Below, piece after piece: positions 48,901-59,657 of a stretch of DNA of 64,000 nt (position 1 is the first letter of the stretch; each line of letters opens with the position of its first letter). The stretch is from Acorus gramineus. Lineage: Eukaryota > Streptophyta > Magnoliopsida > Acorales > Acoraceae. A program made the translations under genes and the position numbers. Where the stretch lies: contig CM060855.1 in assembly GCA_030737835.1 (NCBI GenBank), forward strand, positions 14,389,438-14,453,437, written 5' to 3'. Under the pieces are notes generated by a model, which had not been told where the DNA came from, made no database searches, and saw only the letters and a list, made by a program, of their open reading frames with translations.

Positions 48901-51900
48901 GGGGGAAGAGAAAAAGAAAAGGTAGAGAGAGAGAGGAGGGTGGAGGAGTGCAGCGGCTGGAAGGGGCGATGGAGCGGAGGCGGAGGTAGCCGGAGGACGC
49001 TGGAGAGGGGATGAGTAAGGGAGAGAGGGGGGAGGGGAGAGAAAGGGGGAGAGGGAGAGAAAGAGGGAAAGAGAGCGCATTGATGTCCGACTCGCCACAC
49101 CTCTGCCCTCTCCGCCCCCTCCCCTCCTCCACTCTCTCTCTCTCTCCCCCTCTCACTTTCTCTTTCCCTCTCTACCCCACCCCCTCTCCAGCGTCCTCCG
49201 GCCGCCACCCTCCTCTCTCTCTTTCCCTTCCCTCCCCTCATTTTTTTCAAACCCACCACCCAAAAAAAATTTGAATGCTGGGTTTGAAAATAAAGATAGG
49301 GGGTATAAACCCTCCCAATAGTTTATGGTAGACACTAGGGTGTGAATCTAGCAAACAGAGTAATGGAGAACTTGTTACTCTGTGTGAATTTTTTCAAGAG
49401 AATCATTGGAAATAAAAAGCAAACTAATCCAAGGAATTTAGTAAATTAGAGAAGAACAAACCACATTCAAATTTTAATATTTTTTCTAAGAACAAGATTG
49501 ATCTAAAAAATGAGAATGAAGTCCAGTCTACAAGTGTCATGGGTTTGGACACAATGCAACATATTGTGCCAAATTTATAATAAATAATAAAAAAATCATT
49601 GATAAATCTAAAGCAATAAATGCAATTGGGATGATATCACTAATGACTAATGAGTCTGGGAGACCCCAGTACTGATTATAAACCCAATTAGACAACATTC
49701 ACAAGATTAATCAGGAAGCTAGTTCAAGTTTAAAACTCAAGTTTAAATCAGACTGAAACTGAATCTATAGAAGACATACAAGTTCGCATATGAAAAACTT
49801 TATGAAGTCACAAATTGATCAAGGAAGATAAACTATTGGCCATGAAGTTTAAAACTCTTGAAAAAGGAATAAAATCTTGAATCAATGCAATTGAATCAAA
49901 AGAAGAATCACTTAATATTTAAAAGTAAGAATTGCTGAAAAAATACAAATTTTAGAGGATGAACCTAACCAGATTGATAACAAGAAAAAATCCTTAAGAG
50001 TTGAGTAATAAAGATCTAAATAAGAAACTTGAAATATAAAAAAAAAGAAATAGATCAAAGAACTTATATCATTTGCTGAAAATTGAAATATTTGGGCAGG
50101 ATAAGGAAGGTTTAAGAAGCTATGACATCAAGTGTTGGAGCATTGCATCATATGTAGAATACTTAGTTCGATCAAGTCAAGACCTAGAAAATTTTCTATC
50201 TGCCATTACTGCAACAGGAAAATAATTGTGAGAAAGTGTGTCGTGTTCCTGAGAACTAAAGAAACTAGGAATAACATCAACCTTCCCACATCTAGTCAAC
50301 CTAAAGGACAAACATTATCCCCAATTATTAGACCAATTTGGTTTAAAAGAGTGAGCTGAAAGTGCTTTATAATGATTCCAGAACAGTGGGTCTTGTGGAC
50401 ACAAGACAAGTGATAAATATCAATTATGTGCATTGAATGAATGTCTAGAAGTAAAATAAAGCATCTTATTTGGAGATGGTAGAAGAGGCCAGGTTGTTAT
50501 ATAAGTATAATTTTTTTTTGAAATGTGGTAGGCTATTGCCTATATAAGTATAATTAATGTTCCTACATTCCTCATTTTACTGATGTTTTTCATGTTGATG
50601 ATAGTCAGAAAGCAAACAACACCAGTATTAGCTAAATGTGTCTTGATGGCTAGATAGAGCAGTTTACTAAGACAAAGTGACACTCTTGATAGGAAAAATG
50701 CATGATGAAACAAAATAAGACTTCACACAATTGTAATGTTATTGATGAGAGACCTCAAATGAGGTGCAATCTGGCACATAATTCTGAGATTGCAGTTTCA
50801 TAACATCAAAGATTACATCATATTCAAGGCATTGGCCAAAGATCACAAACTATAAGGTTGTGGGAAGAGTGCCTAAACTAAATATATTTCATGTCTGGTC
50901 AATGTGTGATGGGAAAACAAACTACAAAACCACATTAGAATATATAAATGAAACTTCCACCCATAGACCTTTAGACTTGATTGACATGGATTCCATTCAT
51001 CCTAAGACGACTGAAAGCCCAAGACATAAGAAGTACATCTTGCTTATAGTTGATGATTCTAAAGGTTCACTTTAATAGGAGAAATATAATGCTTTTTAGG
51101 TTTTATTAAAAAAAATGATCCAAAATCAACAAGAGCATTCTATTGTGAGAATGAGAATTAGGAGTGATCAATGAAAAGTTTTCAATACCCGTATGTTGAA
51201 TTGTGAAGAGAATGAGATCAAACATGAATTTTCAGCACCAATCACCCACAACAAAATGACTGCTGAATGAAAAAAATAGGATGATTCAGGAGGCGGTCAG
51301 GTGGTGATAAATAGTAGGAAGTTGGCAACTTTAACACTATTTTATCATTCTCTTCAGCTCTTTTTTTTTTTTAAAAAAAATTTACTGTTTTAAAAAAATG
51401 GTCTAATTTAAAATCAAACATTAGGGCGTGCTTAAAAAAAAAAGGCTCCTGAACCATCCTATTTATCACTAATAAGCGTGGTAAATAGGATTGGTGCTGG
51501 GATGCTGATATCGAGGATTACCCATTGTTCTTGAGCTCACTTCACTAATAAAGGTGGTGGCAATATTTTCATAGCTTAATTGATCATAGATGATGCCTCC
51601 TCTCCAATCATTATGTCCACAAAAAGCAATAGAATCAAATGTGTGGTTCTACTAGTGAATTCCATAATGGTTCCGTCAGAGCTTTTTCACCGTCACTTTT
51701 GTAGATCTTAGAATGTCTGGAAAATATTAAATATGTTATGCACCATATATCAGTCTTACTTTTGTAGATCTTAGAATGTTTGGAAAATATGTTATGCACC
51801 ATATATCAGTATTTGTTTTTGAAAATGGGTGCCCCCCCTGGGTCTGATACCCGGACCTCCTTCATGTAGAGGAGGGAAGGTGCTAGCCAACTAATCAAAG

Positions 51901-54900
51901 CTTGGTTTGCCACCATATATCAGTCTTACTCATCCCTTTTTTTTTTTTTTTTTGAAAAACGAAGAGGTAGGCACTCCGCACTCAGCCTCATTTGATTGAA
52001 CAAGGGAATGCTCAAAACCAAGAGGCACAAGAACATAATAATCAAATATAATCCATGACCCTACGATGGTCCAGGTCGTAGAAGAGAGTTCTACACCTGA
52101 ACCACAAGCAGGCCACCAGAACAAAATAAAAATATAGGACTACCCCTGAATCTGAAATCTAACACTCGAGAACTGGATGCCAATAGCACCCGCACAACAT
52201 GTCCCCCAGTCTAGAAGAATCTAACCGCTTACTCATTCAATTTTAGTTGCTAAACATTAGCAGCATTTCCTAAAGCACAGCATTTACAGCATTCTATGGA
52301 GAACCATCACAAATGACCAAATAACCTCTCATTTCAACATAATTAATGATGTTGACTGATTCCACGTATCAACAGTTTACACCACTTAGTAATTAATTCC
52401 TCTATGCTTGGTTCCAGAAGCCAGGAATTGTAGATATATATGTGTTTGATTTATGAGTGGCAAATAATTTATTCTTCCAAATATAACAAGCACACAAATT
52501 CAGACAATAACTAAAATTTCATGTCAAATAATACCAAAAGTAGGAGATGTGGAGAATGCATATGCCACAAATCAAAATATTCAATTCATTGAAATATTAT
52601 TAATTAAGTACATTAACGCTTTAGCAAATGTAAATTATCTTAAATGAGAAAAAATATACAGTTTTGCAGTTGCAATCTAGTAATAATATATACATGTGTG
52701 TGTGTGTGTGTGTTATATTAATTAAAACAATTTCATATTGTGTTTGGTAGGTGATAATTTAAGAAATATGTATCAAGTAATATCTGTATACTCTTCGAAA
52801 ATAAAGCATGGAATGTTTTTGCTATATAAGCACATCAATTCTTACCCAAAAACCCACAGTGAAACTGCAAGGAGCATTGTCCCAACCATCACCCATTCGC
52901 TTTTCGTCACAGGCCCCATCTGTTCTAACCTTTTACCAGCCATGGCCGGTGCATCCGGAGTGTCTTTGATTTCTGGTGGAAAGATCTTATACATGATGTA
53001 AGGAGTGGCTAAGAGAGAGATTATGGCAGGCATGCTTGCAGCCTTAAACCAGGAAACCCATGGGTTTGCAATAATGACCCCGAGTTCCTCTGCTAATTTG
53101 AGGCAGAGTAGGTTTTGAGCTGCAGCAGTAAGGAAAAGAGCACTTGAGTTACCAGCTGACTGTCATACATCACACAAGAGGAAAGAATGAGTCACAGAGA
53201 CGTCACACAATGGCAAATCAATGAAAGCTGTAAAAAAAAAAGAGGGAGAGCAAGATACAATAATTAACTGATTCGTGACATGTTAGATAAACATTGTAAG
53301 TATCAATTATAACAAGTAATCGAAGGTGCAGAATTATGTAATGTAACAACTTATAAAAGAATCATAGTTCGATTTTACTCCCAGGATAATAGAAGAATTT
53401 GATGACAAACTGGAAGTCAGTTATAACCATATCTCAGTAAAGAAATGTAGCAAGAAATTTTCATCAAATATTTTATTTTTCCAGATGTTTATAAACTCTA
53501 TGAATTCAAACTGTATTACAGTTCAAAATCATCTGCCTTAGTAAATATATGCAGCTAATAAGTGATATTTCTACAGAACAAATGCACGCCAGCATGCCAA
53601 GTTCTCAATGAGCTCCAAAATTAAAAAAATTAAAAGATAGAAAAAAAAATTGTCAAATGCAAATATGTGACATAGCGATCTAATATTCTGAACGTGCTAT
53701 ATTTCAAGAAACCTTTCTAGATTTAAAGAAATCTTTCTAGAAAAAGTTTCTATTAATATATTTAGTTAACCCATAGATTCATTTTTTAGTTTTAAGTGAT
53801 TATTATCCATATACAACATTGCTAATTCAGATTAATTTTCAGTGGATGAGATTTTTTTTTTCTCACAGGGAGCAACTATTCATTACCCTCTCTCTTTCAT
53901 AAAGCACAATCAATCTCCTGCCTTTGTCTTTTTCAACCACTCCTCTGCATATTTTACCCAAGTGACCCATATACAGATCAACTGCAAACAACGATCACCA
54001 AACAGGCACTAACAACAACATGACAATGAGAAATCCCAAATTTATTAGAATTATATAATATTCAATAAGTGGCTATGTATTCACGGCCTAAACAATGGAA
54101 ACAAAAAAAAAAAATCAAATTTACTCTGAAAATGCACTCACTGGCTCACTGCCCAATACAGTTTCCATTAACACTCTTGCATTCATCATCAAATGTATCC
54201 AACTCAGTAACTTTTCTACGTTTTCCATTGAGCAATAGAATTCTCTAATGCTTCAACTATTCATAAATTGCCATGAAAGAAAACAGATCAAAAAAATTTG
54301 ACACGACCCAACTTGAATACATGGGAGGAAAGTAACTCTTATTGATCCCACATATTCATTCTCTTGCATTTGTTTTTTACTCCTACTACTCTCCATTGTT
54401 CCTCATTTCTCTAACCCGACTCACTTATATGCAAATCAAAACACTACAACCTGAAGTAAGGAACCCAAAAATTTTGTTCGAATCTTATAGTAAATGCATT
54501 CATCTGCAAACAAAGAACACAAAAAACTCAACTTTACTGAAAAATACAGTTTCCATTGCCACCACATTCTTACATTCGTCTGCATTTCTAAATTCTACTA
54601 ACTAGCATTGGGAACTAAAAAGAATCATTCACATTTTTGAAAGCAAACAAAACCAAAGAAAATATTTCTTACAAAAAATATACCTGGAACTGCGACTGCA
54701 CGAGGTAAGACCCGAGCTTCTTGGCCGAGGGATCCCCGGGCCTACTCCCCGCCGCAAGAGAAAGCGACTTAATTATTGGCAAGAAAACCCCGCCCGCCCT
54801 AGCAGTGGTACTGGGCATCGCGGGAGCGATGAGAGCCTCGCTAAGCGTAAGCCCATACGACAACCCTAACGTGCTCCCGCCGAGCCACTTCACAAAGTAA

Positions 54901-55490
54901 GTGGCGACGCGGTCGCCGAGCCCCGTCTTCACGAACCCCCTCGCGAAGAAGAAGGAGATGACGATGAGCCAGATGACCTCGTTCGTGAAGGCCGAGAAGG
55001 CCGTCGTGAAGGGAAGAGTCCTCGTCACCACCGCCGAAGTGAGCCCAAGGAAGGCCCACGCCCCGACGGGGAGCGGGCTGAGCACGAGCCCGCCAATCGT
55101 GGACAGGAAGATCGAGAGGAGCTGCCACGCCTGGGCCGTGACCTCGGGTGGTTTGGGGACCACGAATCGGACGATCAGACCGATCGCGCACGAGATCAGG
55201 AGGGGGATCAGCTTAGCCCCTTTCGGCGGTGGTGGAGGTGGGGGTGGAGGGTTTGCCTCGGGATTCGCGGAGGCGCGGATGAGGAGGGAGGGTCGGCGGA
55301 TTGGGTGCCTCGCGGTGAGAGGGGAGGGGAGGGGGTGGGAGAAGAAGAGGAGGCGGATGGGTCTTGGTTGGGTGAGGGAGAGGGAGATGGACGGCTGAGA
55401 TTTGATGAGGAGGGGGGAGCGGGGACGGTGGTGGAGGCGGGGAGGGGGAGGTGAAACGGAGGTGGTGCGGGTGATGGCGAAGCCCTCCAT
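45947..55490 (-). CDS. DIT1: Chloroplast 2-oxoglutarate/malate translocator DiT1, 561 aa
   Basis: Four exons: 54684-55490, 52846-53159, 46160-46608 and 45947-46062, all GT-AG and in phase (1686 nt with stop). Introns are 1.5 kb, 6.2 kb and 97 bp. The protein has a Ser/Arg/Pro-rich transit peptide with a likely cleavage near IRA (71-73), a run of nine prolines (81-89), then a DASS/SLC13-type multi-pass carrier. DiT1 marks are the proline run, SEALIAPAMPSTTARAGG, SSALFLTAAAQNLLCLKL, DWDDCLSEKSAWDTLAWF, FASQTGHVGALYSAF, THYSSGQAAVYYG and the C-terminus WGVVGTFWWKFLGLY. It exchanges stromal malate for cytosolic 2-oxoglutarate across the inner envelope, feeding carbon skeletons to GS/GOGAT and photorespiration. 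Length matches the family. The start lies in a GC-rich exon 1 in frame with the transit peptide. DiT2 is the main alternative and fits less well. Confidence 0.95.
46063..46159 (-). other. DIT1: DIT1 intron 3, 97 bp
   Basis: Donor GGAG then GTACTG; acceptor TCTTCAG before CGGGTTATG. Short and free of insertions, in contrast with intron 2. The codon split gives GAG-Y (YYGAGYVELPD), as in the family. Confidence 0.85.
47330..47680. mobile_element. MITE-like target of a SINE insertion
   Basis: CCCCTTGTTTGGGG at about 47330 and CTGTGCTAAACAAAC near 47650 look like worn inverted ends. Phrases such as TATCGGGGTAATTTCC and TATCGGGTTTATC mirror each other across the SINE. Borders uncertain. Confidence 0.35.
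47430..47526 (-). mobile_element. tRNA-like SINE, 97 bp
   Basis: On the minus strand it reads TTTTGGTTAAGTAGGCAAGC (A-box region), GGTTAAGGGATCAAATCCTG (B box) and ends in an A run. A 16-bp target duplication with one mismatch flanks it: CATCATTATTTTATCT (47414-47429) and CATCATTATTTTGTCT (47527-47542). Transcription by polymerase III and mobilisation by a LINE are family knowledge. Confidence 0.8.
48816..49316. mobile_element. TIR element with GA/CT arms, 501 bp
   Basis: AATAG lies on both sides (48811-48815, 49317-49321). Ends GAGAGGGTTTATTGCCCCC and, inverted, GGGAGGGTTTATACCCCC continue into long inverted arms: CTTTATTTTCAAACCCA, ACCACCCAAAAAAAATT, ATGAGGGGAG, AGAGAGGAGGGTGG and the GGAGGACGCTGGAGAGG block recur inverted. 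The whole element can fold into one long hairpin. Related to the element at 27918. Superfamily not clear from the 5-bp duplication. Confidence 0.7.
49480..51080 (+). mobile_element. Ty1/copia fossil in DIT1 intron 2
   Basis: Antisense to DIT1. A gag zinc-knuckle-like reading (YKCHGFGHNATYCA) near 49530 and, near 50960-51060, an integrase-core-like reading (LDLIDMDSIHPKTTE, then KKYILLIVDDSKGSL) lie in the right order for a copia element. No LTRs could be paired. Clearly broken, with many breaks, and old. Confidence 0.6.
51811..51910 (-). mobile_element. tRNA-like SINE, 100 bp
   Basis: A perfect 14-bp target duplication CACCATATATCAGT lies at 51797-51810 and 51911-51924. Minus strand: AGTTGGCTAGCACCTTCC (A-box region), GAGGTCCGGGTATCAGACCC (B box), short A-rich tail. 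Same family and direction as the SINE at 47430 (shared AGCACCTTCC...GAGGT core). Confidence 0.85.
51937..52135 (-). mobile_element. Poly(A)-tailed retroposon fragment
   Basis: A T run (about 51938-51953) is followed by GGTAGGCACTCCGCACTCAGC and non-repetitive sequence to about 52130. Read on the minus strand it ends in poly(A), as do LINE 3' ends and SINEs. No reverse-transcriptase frame and no secure target duplication. Confidence 0.4.
53160..54683 (-). other. DIT1: DIT1 intron 1, 1.5 kb
   Basis: Donor TTCCAG then GTATAT; acceptor GATGTATGACAG before TCAGCTGG. Falls between FQ and SAGNSSA, phase 0. No insertion recognised; the plus-strand frame at 54342-54605 is not credible. Confidence 0.85.
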
Positions 55491-55563
55491 CTCTTTTGGG
55501 TTTTTTTCCTTTTTTTTTTGCGGGACGGGATTTACGAGGCAGGCGGAGAGAGCCTCTACTGAA

Positions 55564-55574
55564 CCTTTTATTTA
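55564..55574 (-). promoter_or_regulatory. DIT1: TATA-like element of DIT1
   Basis: TAAATAAAAGG on the minus strand, 74-84 bp upstream of the start codon, predicting a leader of about 40-50 nt. It is the best TATA-like match near the gene, but not canonical. Confidence 0.35.
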
Positions 55575-56663
55575 TGTGTGATTTGGGGCGTGTGTGCGTC
55601 CATCCGTCCGTTCGTGGAGGATCGGGTGGTCTTGGTCCCGCCCGTCGTTTTCTGGCGTTGTTACGTGACGCCGTATCTGAAGTTGAGTGTCCATTTATGT
55701 TCATATTTTATTAACTTATCGTTAATTATTATTATTATTGTTATAAAGTGTTATTATGTCGGATGAGACAAGGTCAGCGTGGGTCAGCGCTTTTGGTTTT
55801 GCTTTTGTGAAACGGTTAGGCTTTGTAATAAAACTTTTTTTTTATTTTTATTTTTGGCCTTTCAAGGGGGAGGGGCGCACGTGGATTACAAAGCGAGGTT
55901 TTCCTTGGGATGCCTGCACAAATAGTATTTGTTACAAGTAGTTTGTTGAATGTTTAGTTAAATTTATTAAATTTTGTTTAAGCTAAAAATAACTTAAAAA
56001 GATAGAATCTTAAAACGGGTAAAATGTGTTTTTAGATTATAGTTTATGGATTGTTTTTTTTATAAAAAAATTGAACACTAATACCCTTAACTTTTTTTTA
56101 CTTATAACCAAACTATTGGAATTTTTTATTTTTAGATGTTGATGACCCAATTTATTACTAAAGTGTAATATTTGAAAATTACTGTAGTGAATTTGAGCTT
56201 TTATTTATGTTATATTAATTTACCTTTTAAATATTAATAAAACTAATTTTATAAATAAAATTATTTTACTTTGTTAAGCATAAATTTAATTTAATTTCTA
56301 CAATTGAAAATGGTATTTTTGACAATTTTACACAGCAGAAAACTATTTTACATGTTATTACTTATTCTTCATTTTTTAATACCTACAACAAATATGTCTA
56401 TTGTTTATCAGAAAAAATTAAAATCTATAAACTATAACTTGAGGAAGCCATTCAAAGTGAATAAACTTTAGGTCACTCTTGACAAGATCCGGTGTGAGAA
56501 TGAATGGCGCAGTACTTGTGAACCATGATAAAATAAGAAGACCAAACGAAGTATGACATATTGATGCATAGTGACAAGAGGGAGCGCGACTGAGGTGATT
56601 GAAGGGAAGACACAGAAGGAAAAAGCAAAACTTACTCTTACACTTGTACTCGTCGAGCTTAAC
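55575..56663. other. Upstream region of DIT1
   Basis: GC-moderate for the first ~350 bp (probable promoter), then AT-rich. No other gene or element identified. Confidence 0.4.
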
Positions 56664-56666
56664 TTA

Positions 56667-56910
56667 GGTTGCATGTGGTTGCACAATTGTAAAACTAATT
56701 TTAGATAAAATTTAGTTTAAAATTGATTTCGCAAAAAGCTGCCTCTCCACAATTTCTGGAAAGCTCAAGTTTTAGATTTTTTTTTCACAGAAATCTGTCT
56801 GCCGCTTTTAGCCCTTAATTTTTTTTTATTTAATAACAGATTTAAAAAAATCAACTTCCTTCAAAGTAAATTAATACAAAAACTGTTCAAACCTGTTTTT
56901 AAACAAGACC
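56667..56910. mobile_element. Tourist-like (PIF/Harbinger) MITE, 244 bp
   Basis: TTA on both sides (56664-56666, 56911-56913). Left end GGTTGCATGTGGTTGCACAA and inverted right end GGTCTTGTTTAAAAACAGG are worn TIRs. The interior phrases (AAAACTAATTTTAGA, 'gcaaaaagctgcctctcc') match the copies at 4928 and 12760. Confidence 0.65.
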
Positions 56911-56913
56911 TTA

Positions 56914-58045
56914 GTTTTTCTATAAAGAAAGAGGCTTTTAGTGGTGCGTTGGTAGAAAGGGATGCCCGCACGCGCCATCCCCTCTAGCATCACCCCCAAA
57001 TCACTCACACACACATGATAAAAATACAGAGCCTACATTAACATAACACTACTCACATCATTCCCTTCTCCTTACTCCCTCACCCCTCACACAGACAACC
57101 ACAACACACATGAGCATCACCAGAAAAACCCACCCCTCCAATTCCTCGACTACACATTTTTTTAATGAAGATCCATACTTATATAAATATTATCTCAAGT
57201 TAGTTTTGAAAATAGAAATATTAACATATAAATCTCAATCCACAACACTATCTCATTTAGTCATTTGAATTCAAAAATAATTTCTTCTAAAATGAGAAAA
57301 CTTTTTAAATAATGAAAAATATAATTTTTATTTCATACGACATATTTATTGTTATGGTTAAATTTCACAAAATTAATTTTTTATTTTAATTAAGGGAAAA
57401 ATGCATATAACCCCTTGTAAGTTGGCTTATATCCATACCCCCCTGCCTGTTTTGTTTTTTGAAAATCCATGTAACCTTCTAAAAACTGCACTGATTAAAC
57501 AAATACAATCCTAGGTTAATTTGCCGTCAAAATATATACGCAAATAACCCCAAGAAGTTTTAACAAAATCCAAAAAAATAAGCCCTCTAAATGACTAAAT
57601 TGCCCTTTTACATAAACACAATGAATCACTGTCCCTTGTTCCTCCAAACGGTCATTTTTTTTTTACTGTTGGGGTGCTGAGCCTTCAAAACTACCATCCA
57701 ATGCTTGTGATCTATAGGTTTCAGTCATCTTCTCTTGGTGTTTTGTGAATTCTTTGTTTCCATCTTCATCACATACAGTTTTTTCTCACATCATCTTCTT
57801 CTTATTGTTTTAGATGCACTGTTGTAAGCTGATTTGAAGGATATTAAGCTCCATCAATTGTGATCAAAGACTTCCACGTTCTGTTGAAGCTTCCAAGCAA
57901 TTATGCCAGAAAATATAAGTGTTTTTCTTTTGTATACCAAATGTTTGATGGAATGTGTGAATGGATTTTTTAGTTATTTTTTCATAATAGGTCAATAATA
58001 GCCTACATACCTCGAATGTTAAGTCACTTCCTGTTCATATTCGGT
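56914..58045. other. Non-genic stretch with a lone MULE-type end
   Basis: Around 57404-57610 is GGGAAAAATGCATATAACCCC and following 'catacccccctgcc', 'ccatgtaacc' phrases, the style of a MULE terminal repeat. No inverted partner is seen in the window. The rest is AT-rich or unassigned. Confidence 0.4.
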
Positions 58046-58049
58046 CATG

Positions 58050-58470
58050 TGAATGGACTGAACTGCTTGGGAAAATGGTCCGAACTGGGGATGGTATGAA
58101 CTGCTTGGACTGGGGCTGGACTGGTCAGGGATTGGAGGCTTGGACCTAGATTGGAGTTGCTTGGGCTGGGCCTGCATGGTCTGGATTGCTTGGACTGGGC
58201 CCGAATGCTCTGGACTGCTTGGACTGGTGCTAGACTATCCAGGGACTGGAGTCTTCGACCTGGATTGGGTCTTCTTGGGCTGGGCCCGCATGGTCTGGAC
58301 TGCTTGGTTTGGACTGCATGGTTTTGACTGGTTGGACTAGAATAGGAACTGGTCTGAATTGGAATGGAATGTATGGTCTGGACTGGAATGCATGGATTGG
58401 AAATTTGGAATGCTTGGACTGGTGCTGGACTGGACAGGGACTGGGGCTGGACTGGACTGGAATCCATATA
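58050..58470 (+). repeat. CTGGACTG/TGCTTGGACTGG minisatellite
   Basis: Many imperfect copies of TGGTCTGGACTGCTTGGACT and shorter CTGGACTGG units. The strand is strongly G/T-rich over C/A. Long open frames on both strands come from the repeat period and are not credible genes. Confidence 0.85.
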
Positions 58471-59377
58471 TTTACTTTAAATAAATGCAACTTGCTCTGG
58501 AAGCCATGTGTCTAGTGTGGCAGAACACACATGTGACACATATGAAGCATTATGTAATATGAAGCCAGGGTCATTTGAAAACATGTATGAAAAATAAGAT
58601 TTTGAATAAAGCAGCTTAAATAGATTTGATTCTTAGAAAATGAATTTTTTTCGCTTTTTAAAAATTAACATTTTTGTACTAAAAGCTAAAAGTAACTTTT
58701 TAATTAAACCAACTTTTAAAAAAAATGCATTTGACAACACTTTTTATTTTTTTGCTTAATTCAAAGCAGAATCACTTTATTTAAGTGTTTCCAAACAGGG
58801 CCTCAGAAGTGCCAAACAACTGCAAATTTGAAGTAACACCAAGACCAAGGTGTTTAAGCAAGTTCTACTTTATGCTTTTTGATATTCACTAATCTTCTCG
58901 TGGCCAAACTGTCTTTCTAGCTTTTGATACACTTGCTTTTGCACTCTGCACATTCCTTGTTCTCCGGCAATTTAGGACCATCCAATATTTGTAATTCAAT
59001 AAATAGAGCAAAATTGTCTAGCGACAGGGTTGCTGGACAATCGAGGATCCTTGGACGACTTATGGATGGCAGGTAAACAGATGAGACAGAAGGGGGTAGA
59101 AGTGCTTATGGGAAGATCACTCAGTCATACATCTCTGCGGTGGTATGGACCATTTGGCTTGGCCGTAATCACTAAATTTTTCGGGACACAAACGTATACA
59201 TAGAGAATCTATGGGAGTCGATGCTGACTTATATTAAAAATTGGGGGACTGTGTGTACGAGGGCAAGCAAAGTCTTGTATGTTGGGGGGAAAATCATGAT
59301 TGAGGAGTAATCCTTTATGTGAATTGTTGATTTTATTTGTTTTGGTTTCTTGGGAGACTCCTTCTCTCCCTTTCCCT
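58471..59377. other. Non-genic stretch
   Basis: TTTCCAAACAGGGCCTC at about 58788 resembles the right end of a MITE without a visible partner. The remainder is unassigned. Confidence 0.35.
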
Positions 59378-59657
59378 ATTTTGGGTAGTTGCGGAGCTAG
59401 GTTTTTCATAAAAAAGGGTCTAATGTGACTTATGCAAATATATTCTAAAGTTATATCACTAAATATATATTTTAAATTTCAATAGCATGAATTAAAAAAT
59501 GAATATATATAAAATGAAATAAAGACATTCAATCAAAACATATCACAGAATAATTCTAAAAGATAATTATCTTATTTTTAAATAATATGTCAAATTTCAC
59601 ATTGATGATTCACAAAAAAACATGTCAATACATAAATCTAATAAGCAATACATATCT

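Larger units (their letters stand above)
46609..52845 (-). other. DIT1: DIT1 intron 2, 6.2 kb, loaded with transposons
   Basis: Donor TTTGG then GTAAGAATTG; acceptor TTAATCCACAG before GGAGAAGC. The junction reads VFG-EKLGI, matching the family. The intron holds two tRNA-like SINEs with clear target duplications, a 501-bp TIR element, a copia fossil and a poly(T)-headed retroposon. Unassigned parts (46700-47320, 47700-48780, 52140-52700) show nothing supportable. Confidence 0.85.

Noticed and set aside
48796-49335. Open frames of 100-125 codons on both strands
   Set aside because: Low-complexity Ser/Pro/Leu or Arg/Glu readings of the inverted GA/CT arms.
45947-55490. DiT2 (glutamate/malate translocator) as the identity
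   Set aside because: The proline run, SEALIAPAMPSTTARAGG and SSALFLTAAAQN fit DiT1; from memory DiT2 has CETLMGLIMPSTMARAGG-type sequence at that place.
54841-55704. Open frames antisense to or shifted against DIT1 exon 1
   Set aside because: The DIT1 frame matches the carrier family along its whole length; the others are GC-driven shadows.
58045-58515. 140-codon frame and partners
   Set aside because: Period of the CTGGACTG minisatellite; the same motif is read in all frames.
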